This document shows, piece by piece, positions 30,721 through 41,600 of a stretch of 64,000 nt of DNA. The notes under the pieces were generated by a model. That model saw only the letters and a list, made by a program, of their open reading frames with translations, searched no databases and was not told where the DNA came from. The stretch comes from Sipunculus nudus (Eukaryota > Annelida > Sipuncula > Golfingiida > Sipunculidae). Where the stretch lies: the NCBI GenBank assembly GCA_026874595.1, contig CM049317.1, forward strand, positions 48,818,401-48,882,400, in the 5' to 3' direction. Within the stretch, counting starts at the first letter, position 1, and every line of letters starts with the position of its first letter. Made by a program: the position numbers and the translations under genes.

Positions 30721-32159
30721 TGAAATCTTAACTGAAAATGGTTTTTGCTTTAGCGGTGGGCCATATAGGTCAAGTTTGAAATCCATATGTTAATTCAAAC
30801 TGGATTTTAGACAAACAGTTAACATATGGACAGACGGATGGACAGGGTGATTAATCAAATAGCACCAGCTTCCCCGCTAATAAATTAAATGAATTTTTAG
30901 CATATCTTTACAAATACTTTGGAAAAGATGTACAAAATAAATTATTGCTGTTTTGATATGGACGAATGCAAAGTGGAGATCGTTCTTTAAGTTATGAACT
31001 TTTACAAAATAATATTTGCATGTTCTACTGCATGGGCAAACTATTTTATAATCTTCCCAGTCTCTATTATTGAGATAGTGGCACTTTGTTCTTGTACAGT
31101 GACGGATGTAACTTGTTTAAGCAATGACAAATCGTGACTTGGACAAGGTGGCACTCAAACATTGTCGTGCAACTCCTTTTAAACAACGCCCGTTTTCGGG
31201 CTTGAAGTGTCAGGAACGAAGCCGAGTGTGCCCTAAGGGCTCATTGTCATATAGACTCTTATAGCCATATAAATTTAGAAAAGGGTTTCGCCGCGCTATG
31301 TATGAGAAACAATTAACGCAGTAACTCGAACCAATTCAATTCAGCAATAGAAAATATCAAATACAGTTATATAAGGTTTTAACCATCCAACGCACTTTTT
31401 TTTTTAAATTAATGAAACTTAAGTTCACAACTGGGCGATGCCAAGATATTCAAAACGAACTTTAGCCAGTACCTATTGTTACGGGTTGACATAAAAGTGG
31501 ACCGGTTTGAAGTAATTCGGTATTAGCCGGCACCTAGTACACCAAAAGCCTGACTCCACTGGTAATTGATCTAATGGTTTGTAATACGGGGAATATATAT
31601 ATATACACACATATATTTATATATATTTATGGGAGTAACATGGAAAACGTGTCAGATCCGGTCAGGTACACATTGTCTACCACAGCTATGACTGGGTCGA
31701 ACCGGGAAAGATTGTTTGATCTCATCTCGTCCACTCTGTGTACGGCCTGCTTGAAAAAAAATCTGAAGACGATTGTTTTTATATGCGAATTTTAGTTATA
31801 TATTTTCTTTTTTAAACAGTATATTGGTTTACCGCAAGCTAGCTAAGACAAATACTATTTTTGATATATTTTACTACTTATATATAATAAATATACTGAT
31901 TATTCAACAATAAAATTTTTCATTTATAACATTCATCAATTTGTTATTAATGCATTTCCAATTGGCTTTACGTGCTGGTCGTTTAACTGATAACGCTCTT
32001 GAGTCGGATTTAATGACTGGAATTGCATACGATCGATTTGCACGGATATTTTTTCTAGAAATATTTGCAATCAAATTGAGCAACATGTCTCTACCGTTTT
32101 GGAGACATTTAGAAAAGGACTTATTCTGATCAGAGATTTATACATATATGCGGGGAACT
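30721..32159. other. Intergenic, nothing recognised
   Basis: No supported gene. CGCCCGTTTTCGGGC near 31188 can form a small hairpin. Confidence 0.4.
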
Positions 32160-33305
32160 GTCGGTTTTCCAGACTTATCCCTGGGATTCTTTGCTACCAT
32201 TGCGCATAGCCCGGCACAACGCGCACTCAGCTTCCACTCACTTTGCTACCATTCTGCTCTCAGCGGCTATTCAGCGCAAAGTGCGCGATAGCAAATGGCA
32301 GTCGCACGGTAGCATTTGCTACTCTTGTGCATAGCTTGCCACATCGCGCACTGAACAGCCACCGGACTTGCTACCATCAGGCACAGACCGGCTCGTAGCG
32401 CAAAGTGCGCGGTAGCAAATCAGACCTGCGCGGTAGCAAGTGGCTGTCATTGCTACCAATGGGAACTATGAATTTGCGATCGCAAAATCTGCGACTGTTG
32501 ACGTAGTGCAAGTCTTTGCTGCCAGAGGTCGTTCGGACAGGAACACTCAAAGCAATATGCACGGTAGCAATTAACAGTCGCAAAGTAGCAAACAGATATG
32601 CCCGGTAGCAAATGCCTTTTGTCATATGAAGCTGCGATCGCAATGCGCAATGTGCGCGGTAGCAAAAAGACCTGCGCGGTCGCAAGTTACTGTCCCTTGC
32701 TATCCAGGGGGACTATGAATTTGCGATCGCAAAATCTGCTACTGTTGACGTAGTGCAAGTCTTTGCTGGCAGATGTCGCTCGGACAGGAACACTCAAAGC
32801 AATATGCGCGGTAGCAATTAATAGTCGCAAAGTAGCAAACAGATATGCGCGGTAGCAAATGCCTTTGGTCATATTAAGCTGCGAGCGCAATGCGCAATGT
32901 GCGCGAAAGCAAAACGTAGTGCAAGTCTTTGCTGCCAGAGGTCGCTCGGACAGGAACACTCAAAGCAATATGCGCGGTAGCAATTAACAGTCGCAAAGTA
33001 GCAAACAGATATGCGCGGTAGCAAATGCCTTTGGTCATATTAAGCTGCGATCGCAATGCGCAATGTGCGCGATAGCAAAAAGACCTGCGCGGTCGCAAGT
33101 TACTGTCCACTGCGACCGCAATGGGGACTAAGAATTTGCGATCGCAAAATCTGCTACTGTTGACGTAGTGCAAGTCTTTGCTGCCAGAGGTCGCTCGGAC
33201 AGGAACACTCAAAGCAATATGCGCGGTAGCAATTAACAGTCGCAAAGTAGCAAACAGATATGCGCGGTAGCAAATGCCTTTGGTCATATTAAGCTGCGAT
33301 CGCAG
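32160..33305. repeat. Sat C: about 248-bp tandem repeat with GCGGTAGCAA words
   Basis: Near-identical units start with GACTATGAATTTGCGATCGC at about 32460, 32708 and 33124. A truncated unit starting at GACGTAGTGC lies at about 32913. Within units, GCGCGGTAGCAA, GTCGCAAAGTAGCAAAC and CTGCGATCGCAATGCGC recur, and 32160-32460 contains older, diverged GGTAGCAAAT units. Minus-strand open frames that look alike (for example SVPVRATSGSKDLHYV) are a product of the repeat. Confidence 0.85.
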
Positions 33306-33512
33306 TGCCCATTTCACCGAAAACTCTACTAACCGTTCATATGTATATGGCGTAATTTATTCCTCATTTAACAAGATGCCCGCTCAAACATTGTATAGAA
33401 GCATGTGTGTAGGAAATTTATTTAAGTTGAAAGGATTGTATAATAATATACTGAGTACACACCATATATTAAGCTATGTAATGTCAACGAGTCGTAATAT
33501 TATGACTGTTTA

Positions 33513-33760
33513 TAATGCCCCGTATCCCGGATAAAGCGCATATTATTAGTGACACAGACTTACTGGGGTGTTTCATGCCAGAAGGGTTAGGGACTTGTAC
33601 CCCCGATACAGCATATCATATATCAATACTGAAAAACATTTACATGAGTATTTCATGGTCGAAGGGTAGGGCCACCCGTATCCTGAATATAGCATATATT
33701 AACCCTTTACTGTTCAGATTAGGCTGGGGGCTTGTGACACTCCTACTGTTCAGATTAATT
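33513..33760. repeat. Diverged Sat A outlier units
   Basis: CCCGTATCCCGGATAAAGC, TTCATGCCAGAAGGGTTAGG and ACCCGTATCCTGAATATAGC are Sat A units with mutations, 5 kb before the main array. Confidence 0.75.
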
Positions 33761-33899
33761 TTGCATTTTTTTCCCACATTTTGACATGAATCCATATAAG
33801 ACACATTAACTCCGTCCCTTTCAAGGTATCTTTGTGACATTTTCTGCATTTACTGTAAGGTATATTTCCTTTATGTCAATTATATTTTTTTTCTGCATA

Positions 33900-35340
33900 C
33901 CTTCTCATATGTATGTAAGTTAGGTTAATACAGGTAACAATAGGTAAATCTGTAATACCTGCATTTCTGCTCACTGGTATTTCACCAAAGTGACCCCTTT
34001 ATCTTGTTCAGGTAACCCATTTACCATTTGATCAAAAAAGGGAAATATAAGGATTTTTTTACTCAAAGGTAATTATTATTTAAAGGTAAGTAAAATTGTA
34101 AATGATTTGTTTTATTTATGGAAAGGGAATCACCAAAAAAAAAACAGAATATGCAAATAAAATTGGATTTTACAGTGAAAATCAAATATTTTTCATCTGA
34201 AAAGCTTGCTGACCCAAGAAGCATATTCTAGGACTCTGTTAAAATATAACACATATGTTTACCTGCACAGGAAAGTAAAGGTAAGTATAGGTAAATTATT
34301 TTTTTTCTGAATGTGTACGCAAACATCTTGTTCATCATTACAGTAACTATAAATTAATACCATTTCCATTTATTGACTGTATAATTCACTTTTGATATAA
34401 GAACAGGTGATATTAAGTACAGTAATTAAGTTACCTATGTGAATACCTTTGTTCTTCAACTGATCTAATTACCTATGGCAGAGACAAAATCATGCTGATT
34501 AGTGCCAAAGACGAATATGGATGAACAAGTGTCAACTATGTCAAAACATATTATATTTTGATTTTAGAGACGTAGAATATAAATTGATAATTTTGGTCAT
34601 GGTAACACATAAAAATATACTCACCTGTACAGGTGGGTTCAGGTAAACACAGGTAAATTATCATGTATTATTATACAAGTAATAAGGGATACCGACAGAA
34701 TAAATCTTAATTTTGTGTGGCATGTGTACATTATATGAATTACTGGGCCTAACTGCACAATTTATTGGGTTACCTGTAATAATACCTTTCATCTTAAAAG
34801 GATTTAATTACTTTTGACAGTACCGACAATAAAGACTACTTCTCAGTTGAAGACTGGGAAGGAAATTTTTTAAAAGTAGCCAAAACAATATGCACAAACT
34901 ATCTTTCAATCAATTGCACAGCCACGCAAGTTGCGTATTTCAATTTTGACAACTACTACCTGTAACATATGCTCACCTGCACAGGTGAGTTCAGGTAAAT
35001 TAAGGTAACATCTCATTTTTTAAATTAAATTTTAAAATTATACATTATAAGGGACATCACCAAAATAATCTTTATTTTTGCGCAAAATGTATGAATTATC
35101 GCTACAAACTGCACTGATTATGTGCTTACCTTTACATCCTTAATTAATATATTTTCACCTGTGCAGGTAGACAAAAAATGGCAAATCTAATAAGTTTTCA
35201 TGAAAATCTAGAAAAGTTTTTACTCTGGCTGTGAACGTTTCATAAAAAAAAATATTAAATGCTGTTCAGCTTGGTCAATCACCTGCACAGGTAAAAAATC
35301 CAGCTGTGACATGTATCAGGTGTGCACTCGGTATGACCAT
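33900..35340. repeat. About 355-bp tandem repeat with paired E-boxes
   Basis: A block of CACCTG-ACAGGTG followed by CAGGTAAA and AGGTAAATT recurs at about 34258, 34618 and 34971 (steps of 360 and 353), with older forms near 33930 and 35150-35290. CACCTGCACAGGTG is a palindrome containing two CAGGTG E-boxes. Confidence 0.65.
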
Positions 35341-35842
35341 TGATTAGCACAATTACACATTGAATATCCAAAATTTTCCAGCTTGAAACAGTACTGATGT
35401 ACTGAAATGAAAATAAAAATCCAAATTTGTCATAAATGTTTTAAAACATTGGTAATTTATCTAATTGAGGAGTTCCATGCAATTTCCTTTGAACTACCCG
35501 CCCCTCCGTGGGCCGACGTGCTTTGAGCGATAAAATGTGAATTTCAAGCGCGAGTTTATATAAACAGGTTTAAATAATGCCAGTTTAAACAAAATTAAAA
35601 CATTTCTAGCATAAATAGGATGTAAGACTCCCCGTTTGTTTTATTGCTTTTCATCTCTGGAACGGTCTCTCCTGCCGCGTCTCCTTCCTGGCAGCGGTGA
35701 CGCTGCTACGGTCCTCAGACAATCAGATATATTTTTACATTCTCAACGAGCACGTGATATGGTCATTTGTGTTTTATGTTCAGAAGGCCTCATGAGATAA
35801 ACTGCAGTCATACGGTCACAGTGAAAATGCAGTGCCGACTGA

Positions 35843-36290
35843 CGGTTCAGTTGTTGGGGGGGGGGGGGCTCTTTTGAAGCGTGCTCGAGATCACGCCATA
35901 TAAAGGCATATTAGAACGATTCTTTCTAGCAAGTATCACAAAATAAGACAAACCAGTAGTAGGGGAACAATTTATTACACGGTGATCATTGGTCACGAGT
36001 GGCGTAATGTTAAGCCAATAACAAAAACGGTTAAAATATGATCAAGGCACTACATAACGGAAGTTAAATCTGTAAACAAATTTAACTTAGTTTTGTCAAT
36101 TGTTCTGTCACCGAGACTGCCTATAATTACCGATTTCTGAGGAATTTAGCGCTAGTACCTGATTTCACCCTCGTGGACGACGTTGGGGGGGGGGGGGGGG
36201 CTCTCTTTTGAAGCGTGCTCGAGATCACGCCATATAAAGGCATATTAGAACGATTCTTCCTAGCAGTATCACAAAAAAAGACAAACCAGG
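35843..36290. repeat. Direct duplication with poly(G) and CGTGCTCGAGATCACG
   Basis: About 105 bp (35843-35956) from a poly(G) run through CTTTTGAAGCGTGCTCGAGA and AAGGCATATTAGAACGATTC to AAACCAG is repeated almost exactly at 36176-36290. The spacer is about 220 bp and does not match either copy. Confidence 0.85.
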
Positions 36291-37473
36291 TTATAGCACG
36301 TATTTATAATGACAAACAATTACTGGAGTAGGGTAGGGCAGGACAAGACGCCCACCTTAAGCGGAAACGTTTCCTGCTGGTTCTGAAACATCTTTAAATC
36401 ATATTTTTTATGGTCAAACGTTCAGATATATTCGACAAAATAAATTCTGATGGGAATTTTGGCACATTTCAGAATACCATGGGCGTTTTACCCCAGACTT
36501 GGGCCGATATGCCCATGGGTGGGCATGTTACCCGGCTCTCTTCATTCATTCTCGAGTTTCCATTTATAGATAATCACAGTGCAAATTCATTTGCCTAAAG
36601 TACTATATTTAAGGGAAGATTACAGCCCAACTTCGAATCGAATGTTTTTTTTATGCTTAAATACTAGAAAATGGGTTACACTTTATTTGATTAACAATTC
36701 GTGGAAAATTATACAAATTCACAAAGCCACATTCACTACAGGTAACTCACAAAGTAACACTTCGAACAAGGAATATAATCAGGAGCAATATTTTTCCTAT
36801 TCTTTCACTCTATCAGTCCAGTTTTGCTTTATACAAAAGTTTCCCAGCAAAAACACCCCAAAAAACATTACTTCCCATTCAGCTACCTGTTAGGACCTTG
36901 TTATGGTTCTGTGTGTGAGTAAGCATGGTCCACGTGTTTTTGTTTACCATAACAAGGTCGCGTAACCAGAGTTCCCATTTTGTGCATCCGAACTCAAACA
37001 AAGTCAAGTTCAAACTAGTCCATACGTGGACCGTCATGTTCTCTGATTTATCTCTGCTGGATGGACATTACGCTCCTGGATGGACATTACGAATGTAAAT
37101 TCATTGTAGAACCTATCGCAACAGTTTTTTACGATATGTCCACGGGCCTCAGCTGAAATGACACGCACCATGTGCCCCATGTATCGGGTCACTGATCCAC
37201 TGCAACAAGCGATGTTTCAGTCAGCGGGGATATGTACTAATTTTTTTCCAGTGTCACTCAGGGCATCTCCTGATTGACAGGTATTGTGGCCCGGGCGATA
37301 CACGGGGTCCCTCTCGCTATGTTTAGGTTGGCGCCTGCTAGTGATCGCGCTAGGTCCACTCTAGTAAGCCAACACTTTTAGGGCAATATTTTGGCAGGTA
37401 CCAATTGATTTCAAAGAGAAGACGCTATTTTTCGTGCATATTCAACATGCTTTATAGGTGATTATAGCCCCCT
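36291..37473. other. Intergenic, nothing recognised
   Basis: No supported gene. ACGCTCCTGGATGGACATT-like text is doubled near 37056-37090 (CTGGATGGACATTACG twice). Confidence 0.4.
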
Positions 37474-37704
37474 TTAATTAGATAAAAACCAAGGCTGAGC
37501 ATCAGGTGGCTGGCAAATCCAAATACATTCCTTCTCAGAATCTAAGCTGGACGCTGCTAAGCACTTTTTAGTGTTTCGGGAGACGCCGAAGTCTCTGGGG
37601 GCCACCTTTTCACTTACTCCTTCGGCAACAGCTTTAACAGCCATTCGTAATGCATCCTGCCCATAGACACCTCGCGTGGATTTCAAAGTATACGTCTGAG
37701 CCAT
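37474..37704 (-). pseudogene. psq/CENP-B-type HTH transposase fragment
   Basis: From ATG at 37704 (minus) the frame reads MAQTYTLKSTRGVYGQDALR and then MAVKAVAEGVSEKVAPRDFG with VSRNT. The spacing Y-K--RG-Y--DAL--AV-AV--G-S---A--FGVSRNT is that of the psq helix-turn-helix at the N terminus of pogo/Tigger and related DDE transposases and of domesticated relatives. After VSRNT the expected TL-RH continuation is lost (KKCLAAS...), and no DDE catalytic region follows. It is probably a transposase relic. A short exon of a domesticated gene cannot be excluded. Confidence 0.5.
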
Positions 37705-37756
37705 CCTAAAAAGCGAGAGAGCATTTAATAAATCTCTCTCCCACCACATTATATAT

Positions 37757-37758
<2 letters not shown>

Positions 37759-37822
<64 letters not shown>
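37759..37822. repeat. (TA)n microsatellite
   Basis: A pure TA tract of about 64 bp. Further TATA-rich tracts run to about 38065. Confidence 0.95.
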
Positions 37823-37826
<4 letters not shown>

Positions 37827-38689
37827 TGTGTTATAAGACTATCCACGGGTCTGGCCAGAAGTGGTCTTAATTCACAGGCGCCCTTATTGCACAGGTAACA
37901 CTATATAAATATATATATATATATAATATGTTTGGGGTATATATATACATGTATATTTATTAGTTTATATATATATTTATATATATATATATATTTTTAT
38001 TTATATATATACATATATATTTATTTATATGAATTTATATATTAATATATATATATATGTATATGCAGGTATATCATATCAAAGTATAACATAATAAATC
38101 AGCAATATATCTGACAAATAGGCCTAATATTCACCACAATTTATATTGCATTCGAATATCAAGTGAACCCAGATTTGGCATTATATATGTACATCCTCGT
38201 TTCAATTTAAAATACAATTTATTTTTGGCAAAAAATCAAACTCCCCACTTATTATTGCTTTTAAAGGGGGTAACACGTCCAGTGGGCATCTCGCCTCAAC
38301 AACCACGTGGGGTTTTTGCCACAAATCACGTGATTTAATTTGACCGGCGCCTTGCTGCCACTTCTGAAATCTTCATTATGAACAGTCCATTTTAATCATT
38401 TCAAGGTTTTATGTATCATTTATTTCAGTCTTATCGTAAGTAGATGCTTTAGGTATACCCCAGATCACATTTACAAACCCACCTATGTTGTACGCAATAC
38501 AACATATACCTTTTCCATGACACCAAACCCCGAGCAGCCGCCCTGTCGTTCGCCTCAAGTTCTCAAAACGTCTACCAGATGGCTTGAAACAAAGTGAACG
38601 CTTGATGGCGCCAGTTTAATGGCACATAAATAGTAAAAGGGGGTGGGCATTTTACCCCGGGGCTGCGTCTTGCCCTGTTTACCCTATTT
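37823..38689. other. AT-rich lead-in to Sat A
   Basis: TATA-rich low-complexity DNA and then unique sequence. No gene is supported. Confidence 0.4.
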
Positions 38690-41600
38690 CATGCCCGAAG
38701 GGTTAGGGTAACCCGTATCCCGGATATAGCATATATGAATAGTTACAAACACTTGTTGGAGTATTTAATGCCCGAAGGGTTAGGGTAACCCGTATCCCGG
38801 ATATAGCACATATTAATAATGACAAACATCTACTGGAGTATATCATGCCCGAAGGGTTAAAGAAACCCGTATCCCGGATATAGCATATATGAATAGTTAC
38901 AAACACTTGTTGGAGTATTTTATTCCAAAAGGGTTTGGGTAACCCGTATACCGGATATAGCATATATCTATAGTGACAAACACTTACTGGAGTATTTCAT
39001 GCCGGAAGGGTTAGGGTAACACCTATCCCGGATATAACATATATTGATAGTGACAAAACCTTACGGGAGTATTTCATGCCTGAAGAGTAGGGTAACCCGT
39101 ATCCTGGATTTAGCATATATTAATAGTGACACACACAAGAGTATTTCATGCCCGAAGGGTTAGGGTAACCCGCATCACGGATACAGCATATATCAATAGG
39201 GACAACAACTTACGGGATTATTTCATGCCGAAGGGTTAGGGTAACCCGTATCCCGGATATAGCACATATCAATATGGACAACAACCTAGTGGATTTTTTC
39301 ATGCCCGAAGGGTTAGGGTAACCCGTATCCCGGATATAGCACATATTAATAATGGCAAACATCGATACTGGGGTATTTCATGCCCGAACCGTTAGGGTAA
39401 CCCGTATCCCCGATATAGTATAAATCAATAGGGACAATAAAATAATTGATTATTTCATGCCCGAAGGGTTAGGGTAACCCGTATCCCGGGTATAGCACGT
39501 ATCAATAATGAAAATAATTACTGGAGTATTTCATGCCCGAAGGGTTAGGGTGACCCGTATCCCGGATATAGCACGTGTTAATAATGATAAACATTTACTG
39601 GAGTATTTCATGCCCGGAGGGTTAAGGTAACCCGTATCCCGGATATAGCATATATTAATATAACAAGCACTTACAGGAGTATATTATTCCCGAAAGGTTT
39701 GGGTAACCCGTATCCCGGATATAGCATATATCAATAGTGACAAACACTTTCTGTAGTATTTCATGCCCGAAGGGTTAGGGTAACCCCTATCTCGGATATA
39801 GCATATATTGATAGTGACAAACACTTAAGGGAGTATTTCATGCTCGAAGGGTTTAGGGTAACCCATATCCTGGATATAGCATATATTAATAGTGACACAC
39901 ACTTACAGGAGTATTTCATGCCCAAAGGGTTAGGGTAACCCGCATTCCGGATACAGCATATATCAGTAGGGACAACAACTTACTGGATTATTTCATGCCC
40001 GAAGGGTTAGGGTAACCCGTATCCCGGATATAGCAAATATCAATAGGGACAACAACTTACTGGATTATTTCATGCCCGAAGGGTTAGGGTAACCCGTATC
40101 CCGGATATAGCACATATTAATAATGGCAAACATCTACTGGGGTAAGTCATGCCCGAAGCGTTAGGGTAACCCGTATCCCCGATATAGCATAAAACCCGTA
40201 TCCCGGGTATAGCACGTATCAATAATGACAAACAATTACTGGAGTATTTCATGCCCGAAGGGTTAGGGTAACCCGTATCCTGGATATAGCATATATTTAT
40301 AGTGACACACACTTACTGGAGTATTTCATGCCCGAAGGGTTAGGGTAACCCGCATCCCGGATACAGCATATATTAATAATGACAAACACTTACAAGAGTA
40401 TTTTATTCCCAAAGGGTTTGGGTAACCCGTAACCCGGATATAGCATATATCAATAGTGACAAACACTTACTGGAGTATTTCATGCCCGAAGGGTTAGGGT
40501 AACCCCTATCCCGGATATAGCATATATTGATAGTGACAAACACTTACAGGAGTATTTCATGCCCGAAGGGTTAGGGTAACCCGTATCCTGGATATAGCAT
40601 ATATTAACAGTGACAAACACTTACAGGAGTATTTCTTGCCCGAGATTTAGTGTAACCCGTATCCCGGATATAGCATATAATAATAGCGACAAACATTCGA
40701 GCTTTTCACGCCGCGTGGGTTACGGTAACCTGTGTCACGGATATAGCATATATGAATAGTCACAAACACTAACTGGAGTATTTCATACCCGCTGGGTAAC
40801 GTAGACCCGTTTACTGCATATAGCGTATATTAATAGTGACAAATACTTACAGGAGTATTTCATGCCCGAAGGGTTAGGGTAACCCCTATCCTGGATATAG
40901 CATATATTGATAGTGACAAACACTTACGGGAGTATTTCATGCTCGAAGGGTTTAGGGTAACCCGTTTCCTGGATATAGATTATATTAATAGGGACAAACA
41001 CTTACAGGAGTATTTCATGCCCAAAGGGTTAGGGTAACCCGCATCCCGGATACAGCATATATCAGTAGGGACAACAACTTACTGGATTATTTCATGCCCG
41101 AAGGGTTAGGGTAACCCGTATCCCGGATATAGCAAATATCAATAGGGACAACAACTTACTGGATTATTTCATGCCCGAAGGGTTAGGGTAACCCGTATCC
41201 CGGATATAGCACATATTAATAATGGCAAACATCTACTGGGGTAATTCATGCCCGACGCGTTAGGGTAACCCGTATCCCCGATATAGCATAAAACCCGTAT
41301 CCCGGGTATAGCACGAATCAATAATGACAAACAATTACTGGAGTATTTCATGCCCGAAGGGTTAGGGTAACCCGTATCCTGGATATAGCATATATTAATA
41401 GTGACACACACTTACTGGAGTATTTCATGCCCGAAGGGTTAGGGTAACCCGCATCCCGGATACAGCATATATTAATAATGACAAACACTTACAAGAGTAT
41501 TTTATTCCCAAAGGGTTTGGGTAACCCATAACCCGGATATAGCACATATTAATAATGACAAACATCTATTGGAGTATATCATGCCCGAAGGGTTAAGGAA

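Noticed and set aside
32377-33317. Repeated minus-strand frames with SVPVRATSGSKDLHYV
   Set aside because: They are translations of the 248-bp Sat C unit and change frame with small unit indels.
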